Below are positions 14,209-22,749 of a stretch of 26,222 bases of DNA, piece after piece. Within the stretch, counting starts at the first letter, position 1; every line of letters starts with the position of its first letter. The DNA comes from DASUTB01 sp036374835. Lineage in GTDB: Bacteria > Actinomycetota > Actinomycetes > Jiangellales > Jiangellaceae. Location: contig DASUTB010000131.1 of assembly GCA_036374835.1 (NCBI GenBank), positions 1 through 26,222 on the forward strand, in the 5' to 3' direction. The notes below the pieces were generated by a model. It searched no databases and was not told the origin of the DNA. It worked only from the letters and a program-made list of their open reading frames with translations. Both the position numbers and the translations under genes were made by a program.

Positions 14209-17136
14209 GTGTTGCAACTTCTGGTCGTGCATCTGGTGGCGGCCATGGTTGCTCCAGGGCTCGTCCGAGCGATCGGCAGCCGTGCCATGCTGCTGCTGGC
14301 CCTGGCACCGGCATCGGCGGCGGTATGGGCATTTGCCCAGACGAGTACCGTCGCTGACGGCCGGGCCGTCGAGCAATCGTCCGCATGGATCCACACGCTC
14401 GGGCTCGATCTGGACTTTCGCATGGCCACGCTGTCGTGGGTCATGGTTCTGCTGGTAAGCGGCGTCGGCGCACTTGTCTTGGCGTACTGTGCGTTCTACT
14501 TCGGGGACGGCGAGCGCGGACTCGGCCAGTTCGGCGCCGTCTTCGTCGCGTTCGCCGGGGCGATGTTCGGCCTTGTGGTTGCCGACGATCTGCTGCTCCT
14601 GTACGTGTTCTGGGAGCTCACGACCGTCACGTCCTACCTCTTGATCGGACACAACCCGGAGCGCGGCGTGAACCGCCGTGCCGCCATGCAGGCGTTGCTG
14701 GTGACGACGCTCGGCGGGCTTGCCATGCTCGTCGGGCTCATCATCATCGGCCAGACGGCGGGCACTTACACGATCTCCGAGATCCTGGCCGATCCGCCCA
14801 GCGGTTCGCTCGTCACCGCCGCGCTCGTGCTCGTGCTGATCGGTGCGCTCTCCAAGTCCGCGCTGATCCCGTTCCACTTCTGGCTGCCCTCGGCGATGGC
14901 CGCACCGACGCCGGTCAGTGCTTATCTGCACGCCGCGGCGATGGTCAAGGCGGGCGTCTACCTCCTCGCGTTGCTGGCGCCCACGTTCGCCGCGACCGTG
15001 CCGTGGCGGGCGATCGTCATTCCGCTCGGCCTCGCCACGATGATCCTCGGTGGATTCACCGCGTTGCGCCAGACCGACCTCAAGTTGCTCGTCGCCTACG
15101 GCACGGTCAGCCAACTCGGATTCCTCGCCGTGGTACTCGGCATCGGGACACGTGCGGCCGCACTCGCCGGGCTGGCGATGCTCGTGGCGCACTCGCTGTT
15201 TAAGGCCGGGCTGTTCCTCGTGGTCGGCATCATCGACAAGGCGACCGGCACGCGCGAGCTGCCGGAACTATCCGGCCTGCGCCACCAGATGCCCGGTGTG
15301 TTCTGGATCGCCCTCGTCAGCGCCGCGTCGATGGCCGGCCTGCCGCCGTTGGTCGGATTCGCGGCGAAAGAGGCCGTGCTCGAGGCATTCCTGCCCGCCA
15401 TGATCGAGCATGACACCGGGATCGGCGCGCTCGGTGCCTGGCTGGAGCTTGCCGGCATCGTCGTCGGAACCGCGCTTACCGTCGCCTACAGCATCCGGTT
15501 CGTGTGGGGCGCGTTCGCCGACAAGCCCGGCATGGCCGCGACCGAAGCCAAGGCGGTCAGCACTTGGTTCCCGGTCTGGCCGGCGATCCTGGCTGCCGGT
15601 GGTGTGGTCCTCGGTGTGTGGAGCCGTGCCGCTGAAGTGTTCGTCGAGCCGTACGCCGCCGAGTTCCCGCCCGGTGAAGAGGAGATTCACCTCGGGCTGT
15701 GGCATGGCTTTACGCCGGCGCTGGGCCTGTCCGTGCTCGCCTTGGCAGGTGGTGCGGCCGTGTTCTGGTGGCGGCGGGTACTCACGAGCCGCCGCTACCT
15801 GCCGAAGCTGCTCAATGCGGAAGTGCTCTACGTCGCGAGCCTGCGCGGGACCGAGCGGGTGGCCGCCGACGTCACCGGCGCCACCCAACGCGGCTCGGTT
15901 CCGGTCTATCTGGGCGTGATCCTGCTTGTTGCGATGGCAGTACCGACGGTGGGCGGTCTCCGTGCGGGCCTGGTGGACCAGTCGTGGCCGGACCAGTTCC
16001 GGTGGTGGGACAGCCCGGCGCAGTTCGCCGTCGGGATCGTCGTGGCGCTCGCCGCTGTCTTTGCCGCGCGCTCCCGCCGGCGGCTCAAGGCCGTGATCCT
16101 TGTCGGCGTTGCAGGTTACGGGGCAGGTGTGCTGTTCTTCCTGCACGGTGCGCCGGACCTGGCGTTCACCCAGCTGCTGGTCGAGACCGTCACGATCATC
16201 GCCTTCGTGCTCGTGCTGCGCCGTATGCCTGCGTACTTCTCGGACCGCCCGTTGACCGGCGAACGTTGGGTGCGGGTGGCGATCGCGACGATCGTCGCCG
16301 TTGTGGTCGCAGGTTTGACGTTCGTGGCCGGCGGCGCTCGCATTCACCTGCCGGTGTCCGAGGTGTTCCCGCAGCAGGCGTACGACGTCGGGGGCGGGGA
16401 GAACGTGGTAAACGTCGTGCTTGTCGATATTCGCGCCTGGGACACGTTGGGCGAGATCTCGGTTCTCGTCGTCGCCGCGACCGGCATCGCCAGTGTGATC
16501 TTCCTGCGCAGCCGGCGCGGCAAGCTGTTGCCGAGCCGGCAGCTGCTGGAGACCGCGCGCCGCCGTTCACGTGACCGCGCGTGGCTCCCGGTGGGCAAAG
16601 CGACCGACGCCTCGACCCGGTCGGTGATCTTCGAGGTCGTGACCCGCCTGATCTTCCATGTGATCGTGCTGTACTCGATCTACCTGTTGTTCGCCGGCCA
16701 CAACAATCCCGGCGGCGGTTTCATCGGGGGACTGGTCGCCGGTCTTGCACTGGTCGTGCGCTATCTCGCCGGAGGGCGGTACGAGCTGGCCATCGCGGCC
16801 CCCGTCGCCGCCGGCGGGATCGTCGGGGGCGGCCTGGTCATCGCCGTCGGAACCGGGTTGGTCACGATGCTGGCCGGCGGCGGCATGTTGGAGAGCTTCA
16901 TCTTCGAGTGGAACGTCCCCCTCTTCGGCCAGGTCAAGCTCGTGACTTCGCTGTTCTTCGACATCGGCGTCTATTTCGTCGTCGTCGGGCTCGTGCTCGA
17001 CATGCTGCGAAGCCTCGGCGCCGAGGTCGACCGGCAACTCGAAGCCGGCTCTGAAGTCGAGAGCGAATCGGAGGTCGACACGGAGAACAACAGTGTTCAC
17101 CAGGACGTGCCCGCCCGGTTTGGAGGAGTCTCGTGA
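14209..17136 (+). CDS. mrpA: Mrp Na+/H+ antiporter subunit A fused to subunit B
   Basis: Largest subunit of the multisubunit cation/proton antiporter, 975 residues, related to NuoL of complex I. Key sites: conserved Glu 136 in LLYVFWELTTVTSYLLIGH and Lys 216 in KSALIPFHFWLPSAMAAPTPVSAYLHA-type helix, both in the proton path. From about residue 805 (SVIFEVVTRLIFHVIVLYSI, then FAGHNNPGGGFIGGL) the MrpB domain follows, so A and B are one polypeptide and no separate mrpB exists. The acidic tail is SEVESESEVDTENN. GTG 14209 is 8 nt after GGAG. The frame is open to 14149, but no ribosome site supports that start. First of six coupled genes. Confidence 0.95.
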   Translation: MLQLLVVHLVAAMVAPGLVRAIGSRAMLLLALAPASAAVWAFAQTSTVADGRAVEQSSAWIHTLGLDLDFRMATLSWVMVLLVSGVGALVLAYCAFYFGDGERGLGQFGAVFVAFAGAMFGLVVADDLLLLYVFWELTTVTSYLLIGHNPERGVNRRAAMQALLVTTLGGLAMLVGLIIIGQTAGTYTISEILADPPSGSLVTAALVLVLIGALSKSALIPFHFWLPSAMAAPTPVSAYLHAAAMVKAGVYLLALLAPTFAATVPWRAIVIPLGLATMILGGFTALRQTDLKLLVAYGTVSQLGFLAVVLGIGTRAAALAGLAMLVAHSLFKAGLFLVVGIIDKATGTRELPELSGLRHQMPGVFWIALVSAASMAGLPPLVGFAAKEAVLEAFLPAMIEHDTGIGALGAWLELAGIVVGTALTVAYSIRFVWGAFADKPGMAATEAKAVSTWFPVWPAILAAGGVVLGVWSRAAEVFVEPYAAEFPPGEEEIHLGLWHGFTPALGLSVLALAGGAAVFWWRRVLTSRRYLPKLLNAEVLYVASLRGTERVAADVTGATQRGSVPVYLGVILLVAMAVPTVGGLRAGLVDQSWPDQFRWWDSPAQFAVGIVVALAAVFAARSRRRLKAVILVGVAGYGAGVLFFLHGAPDLAFTQLLVETVTIIAFVLVLRRMPAYFSDRPLTGERWVRVAIATIVAVVVAGLTFVAGGARIHLPVSEVFPQQAYDVGGGENVVNVVLVDIRAWDTLGEISVLVVAATGIASVIFLRSRRGKLLPSRQLLETARRRSRDRAWLPVGKATDASTRSVIFEVVTRLIFHVIVLYSIYLLFAGHNNPGGGFIGGLVAGLALVVRYLAGGRYELAIAAPVAAGGIVGGGLVIAVGTGLVTMLAGGGMLESFIFEWNVPLFGQVKLVTSLFFDIGVYFVVVGLVLDMLRSLGAEVDRQLEAGSEVESESEVDTENNSVHQDVPARFGGVS

Positions 17137-17537
17137 ACACCAACGTGACACTCACCCTCGTGGTCGCGGTGCTCGTGGGGACGGGCGTCTACCTGTTGCT
17201 GGAGCGTGCCCTGACCCGCGTCGTGCTCGGCATCGTGCTGATCGGCAACGCGGCGAACGTGCTGCTGATCCTGGCCAGCGGGCCGGCCGGTGGCCCGCCG
17301 CTGGTCGGCGTCACCGAGCCGGACCGAATGAGTGACCCGTTGCCCCAGGCGCTGATCCTGACCGCCATCGTGATCGCGTTCGGTTCGATCGCCTTCGTGC
17401 TCGCGATGGCGTACCGGAGTTGGCAGGTGAACCGGTCCGACGACGTCAAGGACGACTTCGAGGACGCACTGGTGCGCCGGCGTGCGCGGCTGGACGAAAG
17501 CGCCAACACGGATCTCGATGAGCGTGATCGCCAATGA
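17133..17537 (+). CDS. mrpC: Mrp antiporter subunit C
   Basis: 134 residues, NuoK-like, with three membrane helices (about 5-25, 29-48, 70-92) and the family segments GVYLLLERALTRVVLGIVLIGNAANVLLI and DPLPQALILTAIVIAFG. GTG start overlaps the mrpA stop (GTGA). The tail after residue 95 is hydrophilic and highly charged (DDVKDDFEDALVRRRARLDE), longer than I would expect for the bare family core. Confidence 0.94.
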   Translation: MNTNVTLTLVVAVLVGTGVYLLLERALTRVVLGIVLIGNAANVLLILASGPAGGPPLVGVTEPDRMSDPLPQALILTAIVIAFGSIAFVLAMAYRSWQVNRSDDVKDDFEDALVRRRARLDESANTDLDERDRQ

Positions 17538-17662
17538 GCACGCTGACGACGCAGCTCATGGCGAGCGGCCGGGACGTGCCGGCGGGTGATCGCTCGGCGG
17601 GCGGTGTGGCTCCGGGCCCGATGACCACCTGCGATGGCCTACCGGCGGGTGATCCCAGATGA
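17534..17662 (+). CDS. Possible 42-residue small ORF linking mrpC and mrpD
   Basis: ATG 17534 overlaps the mrpC stop (ATGA) and the ORF's own TGA (17660-17662) overlaps the mrpD ATG (ATGA), so one uninterrupted frame exactly bridges the two genes. The product is Gly/Pro/Ala-rich with no helix or signal. It contains a 13-bp direct repeat (CCGGCGGGTGATC at 17579 and 17642). It may be a translated linker that keeps ribosomes coupled rather than a functional protein. Confidence 0.35.
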   Translation: MSTLTTQLMASGRDVPAGDRSAGGVAPGPMTTCDGLPAGDPR

Positions 17663-19326
17663 ATAGCCTGGTGACGCTACCGGTCGCGCTGCCGCTGTTC
17701 GGCGCCGGACTCGCGCTCGCGATGGGCCGGAACCGGACGGCGCAGTGGATCGTGAGCGTGACCACGCTGACGATCGTGACGGCGATCGCGGCCAGCATGG
17801 TGGTCGTCGTCGACCGGGACGGTCCGTTACTCGTCACGCTGGGCAACTGGCCCGGCGACCTGGGCATCTCTCTGGTCGCGGACCGATTCTCAGCCCTGAT
17901 GGTGCTCGTGTCGACCGTGGTGTCGCTGTGCGTGCTGTTCTATTCGCTCGGCCAAGGTTTGGCGGACGGAACGTCGGCAACACCGATGACGATCTACCAC
18001 CCGACCTACCTGGTGCTGAACGCCGGTGTCTCCAACGCGTTCCTGGCCGGCGACCTGTTCAACCTGTTCGTCGGCTTCGAGATCCTGCTGATCGCGAGCT
18101 TCGTGCTGTTGACCATCGGCGGCACCGGCCCGCGCATGCGTGCCGGAACGGTGTACGTCGTCGTCAGCATCCTGTCGTCGATGCTGTTCTTGATGACCAT
18201 CGGCCTGGTCTACGCCGCGACGGGAACGGTCAACCTCGCGCTGCTCGCGGCACGACTCGATGAGCTGCCGGACGGCCTGAGCCTCGTCCTGCAACTCCTG
18301 CTGCTGGTGACCTTCTCGGTGAAAGCGGCGGTGTTCCCGTTGTCGGCGTGGCTGCCGGACAGCTACCCCACCGCACCGGCGCCGGTGACCGCCGTGTTCG
18401 CCGGCCTGCTGACCAAGGTGGGCATCTATGCGATAGTGCGCACGCAGACGCTGCTGTTCCCGGACAGCCCGCTGAGCACACTTCTCATGTGGGCGGCGAT
18501 GGCGACGATGATCGTTGGGATTCTCGGCGCGATCGCGCAAACCGAGATCAAACGGATCCTGTCGTTCACCCTCGTCAGCCATATCGGCTACATGGTGTTC
18601 GGAGTAGCGCTGGCCTCGCCGCTCGGGCTGGCGTCGACGATCTACTACGTTGTGCACCACATCACCGTGCAGTCGACGCTGTTCCTGGTGGCAGGGCTGA
18701 TCGAGCGCCGCGGCCGTAGTACGTCCCTCGAACGCCTCGGTGGGCTTGCGCGACTGTCCCCGTTGCTGGCCGTGCTCTACTTCATCCCGGCGACGAGCCT
18801 GGCGGGTATACCGCCGTTCTCCGGTTTCATCGGCAAGGTCGGGCTGATGCAGGCCGGCGTCGACGACGGTGGTCCGCTTGCGCTGGCACTGGTCGCCGCG
18901 GGGGCGCTGACGAGTCTGCTCACGCTCTACGCGATAGGCAAGATCTGGAGCCTGGCGTTCTGGCGTTCCCGCGGGGCGGCCCCGCCGCTGCCCGTCGCCC
19001 AGGCGCCTCGGGAAGGCGTCGATCGAGGTGACGTGAAGTCGGACGACGGTGAGCGCACAACCTCCCGGACGGGTGCCGAGTCTGACCAGGGTGTCCGCTG
19101 GCACGGTGGCGCACAAGTGTCTCCGGCACGAGACGTATCGGCCGCCGGGATTTCCATGGCGGTTCCGACGGCGGCGCTGGTCGGGTTCGGCTTGCTACTG
19201 ACGGTCGCCGCCGGACCGCTGTTCGGTTACGCCGAGCGCTCTGCGCAGGTGCTGCAGGATCGCGACAGCTACATCGAAACGATGTTGGAGTCCGCCTTCG
19301 GGTCCTACGAGGAGGTGGATGAGTGA
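17659..19326 (+). CDS. mrpD: Mrp antiporter subunit D
   Basis: 555 residues, NuoM/N-like antiporter subunit. Conserved Glu 141 (NLFVGFEILLIASFVLL) and Lys 222 (FSVKAAVFPLSAWLPDSYP) are present, followed by LLTKVGIYAIVR and the His-containing STIYYVVHHITVQSTLF helix. Between about residues 434 and 496, just before the last membrane helix, lies a hydrophilic stretch (REGVDRGDVKSDDGERTTSR region), longer than usual for MrpD and probably an extramembrane loop. The preceding gene mrpC is separated by 121 bp that hold a small linking ORF. Confidence 0.95.
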   Translation: MNSLVTLPVALPLFGAGLALAMGRNRTAQWIVSVTTLTIVTAIAASMVVVVDRDGPLLVTLGNWPGDLGISLVADRFSALMVLVSTVVSLCVLFYSLGQGLADGTSATPMTIYHPTYLVLNAGVSNAFLAGDLFNLFVGFEILLIASFVLLTIGGTGPRMRAGTVYVVVSILSSMLFLMTIGLVYAATGTVNLALLAARLDELPDGLSLVLQLLLLVTFSVKAAVFPLSAWLPDSYPTAPAPVTAVFAGLLTKVGIYAIVRTQTLLFPDSPLSTLLMWAAMATMIVGILGAIAQTEIKRILSFTLVSHIGYMVFGVALASPLGLASTIYYVVHHITVQSTLFLVAGLIERRGRSTSLERLGGLARLSPLLAVLYFIPATSLAGIPPFSGFIGKVGLMQAGVDDGGPLALALVAAGALTSLLTLYAIGKIWSLAFWRSRGAAPPLPVAQAPREGVDRGDVKSDDGERTTSRTGAESDQGVRWHGGAQVSPARDVSAAGISMAVPTAALVGFGLLLTVAAGPLFGYAERSAQVLQDRDSYIETMLESAFGSYEEVDE

Positions 19327-19886
19327 TGAGCCGATGGCGGCTCAGGCGTCCTCGTCGCGCGCAGGTGGCCTATGCCATCGCGCTGGCGGTGACGTGGGTG
19401 CTGCTCTGGGGCGATCTGTCGGTAGGCAATATGCTTGCCGGGCTCGCGATCGCGAGCGTGCTGGTCGTGGCGCTGCCGATGCCGACGATTCCGTTCAGCG
19501 GCACCATCCGCCCGATCGGTCTTCTCCGGCTCGTCGGGCATTTCCTCTACGATGTCGTCGTCGCATCGTTCCAGGTCGCCTGGCAGGTGTTCCGATTCGG
19601 ACGGCAGCCGCGCAGTGTCATCGTGTCGCTTAACATGCGAAGTGATTCGGACCTGTACCTGACCATTACCGCCGAAATGATCTCGCTCGTTCCGGGCACG
19701 CTCTCGATCGACCTGCGGCGCCCGGAAAGTACGCTGTTGGTACATCTGTTCGCCGTTAAAGACGATCTCGACAAGCGGATCGCCTCGATCCGCGCCCAGG
19801 AGGACAGAGTGCTCGCCGCCTTCGCGTCCGACGAGGAGCTCGAGCGTGCGTACCCGTTCGGCAGTGGCGTAGGGGGGCGGGCATGA
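19326..19886 (+). CDS. mrpE: Mrp antiporter subunit E
   Basis: 186 residues. Two N-terminal helices (QVAYAIALAVTWVLLWGDL and the next), then the characteristic cytoplasmic domain with SLNMRSDSDLYLTITAEMIS and LVPGTLSIDLRR. ATG 19326 shares one base with the mrpD stop (TGATG); GTG 19323 one codon upstream is equally possible (GGAGG is 7 nt before GTG, 10 before ATG). MrpE is needed for assembly of the complex in other species. Confidence 0.93.
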   Translation: MSRWRLRRPRRAQVAYAIALAVTWVLLWGDLSVGNMLAGLAIASVLVVALPMPTIPFSGTIRPIGLLRLVGHFLYDVVVASFQVAWQVFRFGRQPRSVIVSLNMRSDSDLYLTITAEMISLVPGTLSIDLRRPESTLLVHLFAVKDDLDKRIASIRAQEDRVLAAFASDEELERAYPFGSGVGGRA

Positions 19887-20191
19887 CGGTGGTGATGTTG
19901 CTTTCCGGCGCGCTGCTGGCCGTCGCGGCCTTGCTTGCCGTAATCCGGGCGACGATCGGCCCGGGCTTGCTGAACAGGGCGATGGCGATGGAAGTCGTGG
20001 TGGCCACCGTGGTCGCCGGGCTCGCACTCGAGGCCGCGTACAACAAACACGGAACGACCATTCCGATCATGCTCGCCCTGGCCATGGTGGGCTTCGTCAG
20101 CTCGGTCGCGGTAGCTCGCTACGTCGGCGGCCGCGACGTCGAGCCGATCGAGAATCCGCCGCCGGGGGCCGACGAGGTGGACGCACCATGA
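19883..20191 (+). CDS. mrpF: Mrp antiporter subunit F
   Basis: 102 residues with three hydrophobic helices and the family core RATIGPGLLNRAMAMEVV; the C-terminus is acidic (EPIENPPPGADEVDAP). ATGA overlap with mrpE and with mrpG. Small membrane subunit of the same antiporter complex. Confidence 0.93.
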   Translation: MTVVMLLSGALLAVAALLAVIRATIGPGLLNRAMAMEVVVATVVAGLALEAAYNKHGTTIPIMLALAMVGFVSSVAVARYVGGRDVEPIENPPPGADEVDAP

Positions 20192-20529
20192 ACTGGGCCG
20201 TGCTCGCCGACGTCGTAGCCGGCGTCTGTTTCCTGGGAGGTGCGTTCTTCTCGCTCGCCGCGGCCGTGGGTGCGGTACGACTGTCCGGCCTGTTCAACCG
20301 GATGCATGCAGTGACCAAGCCTCAGGTTCTCGGCCTGATCCTGCTCGTCACCGGGCTGGCGTTCGAGTTGCGCGAGCCGAGTGTGCTGGGGATGTTGTTG
20401 TTGATCGTCGTCTTTCAACTGCTGACGGCGCCGGTAGCTGCGCATATGGTGGCCAGGACGGCATTCCGGCTCGGCGAAACCGACGACGAGGTTGTATTTG
20501 CCCCCGACGTCGAACGCTCGGGCCGGTGA
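20188..20529 (+). CDS. mrpG: Mrp antiporter subunit G
   Basis: 113 residues, three membrane helices, with the signature AVRLSGLFNRMHAVTKPQVL (residues about 29-48) and a C-terminal LTAPVAAHMVARTAF. ATGA overlap with mrpF; last gene of the operon. The stop is followed within 6 nt by a GC-rich hairpin. Confidence 0.93.
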   Translation: MNWAVLADVVAGVCFLGGAFFSLAAAVGAVRLSGLFNRMHAVTKPQVLGLILLVTGLAFELREPSVLGMLLLIVVFQLLTAPVAAHMVARTAFRLGETDDEVVFAPDVERSGR

Positions 20530-20534
20530 AGTAC

Positions 20535-20554
20535 CGCCGGTAACCGCACCGGCG
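20535..20554 (+). terminator. GC-rich hairpin after the mrp operon
   Basis: CGCCGGT (20535-20541), loop AACCGC, ACCGGCG (20548-20554): a perfect 7-bp stem starting 6 nt after the mrpG stop. There is no T-tract, as often in high-GC actinobacteria. Confidence 0.5.
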
Positions 20555-20612
20555 CACACGAGGTTCGTCCGGGAGCACCTCTCGCGGATGTAGGAGAAGG
20601 CACACTAGGGAC

Positions 20613-21497
20613 GTGGCGCAGGACTTCGCCGAAGTCGATCTCGGTGTGGCGGGTGCCGACGATGCGTACGCCCCGCCACCGGAGCCTGTTCCGGCCTGGC
20701 ACCGCCGCGGCGTTGTGGCGGGTCTGTTCGTATTCGGGCTGGTGATCGGCGTGCTGGGCTGGCAGGCGCGGGTCGACAACGCGGTCGATATCGAACTCGT
20801 CGCGAGCGGTATGGCCGTCCAGAATCAGACCGACGCCGATAACCCGGCGCTCCGACATTTCGGGCTCAACGTCTACAACGCTGGAAAACACGACCTGAGC
20901 CTGCTGGGCCTGGAACTTCCCGGCTGGGAACCCGGTGCGCCGGACGAGCGCGACCAGATGCTCCAGTCCGGAACGTGGACCACAGTGGGTGTCGCCACGG
21001 TGCCGACCTGTGACGTCCCCGTGCCCGACGAAATCATTGCGACGGTCCGTCGCGACACCGCAGATGTGGCGATCGCGCTGGAGCTGCCGCCCGGCCAGGC
21101 CGACCTCGGCGTCTACGGCGATGCCTGTGCCGGCGCTGCGCCGCCGCTGACCGTCACAGCGTTGCAGGATCGCCAATGGCTCAACGCCCGCACCGAGCAA
21201 TCACTCGTGACCGAGATCAGCGTGGCCGGCTCGATTGCGGACAACATGGTCGTCGCTGTGTCGGGCGCAGCATCAGGGGTGACCGGTCAAGCGAGCTCGG
21301 TACCGGCGCCGATGCTGCTGGGTGCCCGGGTCGACGTGGTGTGGGAGATCATCGACTGCGCCGCCGCGGAAGACCTTCGTGAGGTGGAGTTCGAGGTGAC
21401 CGTGGAGTCCGTCGCGGGCGAGCGTACCGAGTCCGTTGTCCTGGCCGAGCCGTATCTGACGTACGTCCTGGCCAACTACGCCGCCAGGGAGTGTTGA
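20613..21497 (+). CDS. Membrane-anchored four-cysteine protein, paralogue 1
   Basis: 294 residues, family not recognised. About 33 cytoplasmic residues (acidic, then PEPVPAWHRR), one membrane helix (34-50), then an extracytoplasmic part of two beta-rich domains. Domain 1 has LNVYNAGKHDLSLLGLELPGW (cut), the pattern of an Ig-like fold; domain 2 contains VVWEIIDC. Cysteines at 133, 172, 249 and the last residue 294, and nowhere else, match those in the three following genes. GTG start with no good ribosome site; CACACT 6 nt upstream may be a leaderless -10. Paired with the next gene (TGA overlap region), and this pair is repeated downstream. Confidence 0.8.
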   Translation: MAQDFAEVDLGVAGADDAYAPPPEPVPAWHRRGVVAGLFVFGLVIGVLGWQARVDNAVDIELVASGMAVQNQTDADNPALRHFGLNVYNAGKHDLSLLGLELPGWEPGAPDERDQMLQSGTWTTVGVATVPTCDVPVPDEIIATVRRDTADVAIALELPPGQADLGVYGDACAGAAPPLTVTALQDRQWLNARTEQSLVTEISVAGSIADNMVVAVSGAASGVTGQASSVPAPMLLGARVDVVWEIIDCAAAEDLREVEFEVTVESVAGERTESVVLAEPYLTYVLANYAAREC

Positions 21498-21499
21498 CG

Positions 21500-22411
21500 A
21501 TGCCCGGTTCGCGCACGGCAGGCTGGCCGCGGGCCACGACCCTGATCGCGGCGGTCACCGCGGGCATCGCCTTCGGCGCGGTCGGCGCCGGTGCGGCGAG
21601 CGCGCTGTCGGACAAGGCTGAGCCGGACGTCCTGCTGGCCGGATTCAGTGTGCTGGCGTCGGAGCGCGGTGCCGACCTGGGGCGCACGACGGTGGGGCTT
21701 GCCGTCAACAATCACGGCACCGCGGACTTCCAGGTCGCCGACGTCCGGATCCCCGGCTGGACGATCGTGGAAGCGGATCTGGTGCGTACCGCGGTACCCG
21801 CGGGACGCTGGGCGTTCTTGTCATTCGACCTGGTCGCGGACTGCTCGTCATCGGTTCTGGATTCGGGCGTCGAGGTCGTGGGCGTCGACGGTGAAGCGGT
21901 CGTGCTCGAGCGGGACGCTGCTGCACGAGGACTCGTCTCGATCCGGCACCGTGCCTGTGTGAATCGAGACGTGGCGGTCATCGACGACACACCGGAGGTC
22001 GGGACCGTGGCGGCGAGGACGGATCCGGCCGGCGGCGTGCTGCACGTCGACGTCGAGGTCGTCCACGACGCCGCCTCGGAGGTGGACTTCGAGCTCGCCG
22101 CGGTGACCGGGCATGCGTCCGGGTTCACCGTCGAGTTGCCGGAGCGGCTCACCGCCCTGGAATCCGGTGGAACCACAACGGTGACGACGGACTGGCGGGT
22201 GCGTGACTGCGGCACGGCCGCGGGTGTCACCGACGCCGGCGATCCCGACTTGACGAGCTCGGGCAATTTCCTCGGCCCGGTGCTGCACTGGTACTGGAGC
22301 CACCCGTCGAGATCGGCTCCGATCCGGAGCGATATTCCGGTCGATCTGCCACCCGATGTGATCGTTGCGCTGGCCAGGTTCGCCGTCAGGGAGTGTGTTG
22401 CCGGCACGTGA
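21500..22411 (+). CDS. Membrane-anchored four-cysteine protein, paralogue 2
   Basis: 303 residues, unrecognised. A short basic N-terminus is followed by one helix (TTLIAAVTAGIAFGAVGAG, about 13-31; signal anchor or uncleaved signal). Domain 1 carries VGLAVNNHGTADFQVADVRIPGW in layout; domain 2 carries TTDWRVRDC. Cysteines only at 115, 153, 237 and 299. ATG 21500 follows AGGGAG at 8 nt, 2 bp after the stop of paralogue 1; GTG 21491 or TTG 21494 are weaker choices. The extra LHWYWSHPSR segment near 262-271 is absent from the other paralogues. Confidence 0.8.
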   Translation: MPGSRTAGWPRATTLIAAVTAGIAFGAVGAGAASALSDKAEPDVLLAGFSVLASERGADLGRTTVGLAVNNHGTADFQVADVRIPGWTIVEADLVRTAVPAGRWAFLSFDLVADCSSSVLDSGVEVVGVDGEAVVLERDAAARGLVSIRHRACVNRDVAVIDDTPEVGTVAARTDPAGGVLHVDVEVVHDAASEVDFELAAVTGHASGFTVELPERLTALESGGTTTVTTDWRVRDCGTAAGVTDAGDPDLTSSGNFLGPVLHWYWSHPSRSAPIRSDIPVDLPPDVIVALARFAVRECVAGT

Positions 22412-22602
22412 ACGTAAAGATCATGGGTTTACCCTTTGCGAACCGCGGCGAGTCGGTTAGAAAATGGAAATATGGCCCGCGAGGCCACGCACGGCAACTG
22501 GGCACCCACGCGGCGACCAGCCCATGTAAGGGTAGTTGACCCCGGGACAGCCGAGGCAACGGATTGATGCACGCTTGGTAACCCAGTACGACGTGCCAGC
22601 GG

Positions 22603-22640
22603 CGGCGCCCCTTCTTCGACCGATTCCACGAGGGGCGCCG
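22603..22640 (+). terminator. 9-bp perfect GC hairpin with 20-nt loop
   Basis: CGGCGCCCC (22603-22611) and GGGGCGCCG (22632-22640) are exact complements. It is placed about 190 nt past the stop of paralogue 2 and about 110 nt before paralogue 3, without a T-run. It is either a terminator of the first pair or part of a leader. Confidence 0.45.
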
Positions 22641-22707
22641 TTCGCAATTGAATACCCGCCGATGGCCGTCCTACGCGCGTCTCCTAGTCTCGTGACGGCG
22701 TGTCGGC

Positions 22708-22713
22708 TAATCT
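22708..22713 (+). promoter_or_regulatory. Candidate -10 (TAATCT) for paralogues 3-4
   Basis: TAATCT in the most AT-rich part of the gap, 36 nt before the ATG at 22750. No good -35 seen. Confidence 0.35.
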
Positions 22714-22749
22714 ATCTATTTCCGGCGAAACGGCGTGAAAGGACGCGGG

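Larger units (their letters stand above)
22412..22749. other. 338-bp non-coding gap between the two paralogue pairs
   Basis: No credible gene. Seen by eye: GTAAA/TTTAC short hairpin just after the stop of paralogue 2 (near 22414-22432); AACCG/CGGTT and TGGCC/GGCCA small hairpins between about 22440 and 22490; a long hairpin at 22603-22640; and an AT-richer stretch near 22705-22725 that probably holds the promoter of paralogue 3. The density of small helices could mean a structured leader RNA, but I could match it to no riboswitch class. Confidence 0.5.

Noticed and set aside
22429..22647. 72-codon reverse-strand ORF in the gap
   Set aside because: No ribosome site, no domain and low-complexity composition; it overlaps the long hairpin.
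22412..22749. c-di-AMP (ydaO), c-di-GMP, cobalamin or ZTP riboswitch
   Set aside because: I compared the visible conserved blocks of these classes from memory and found no convincing match.
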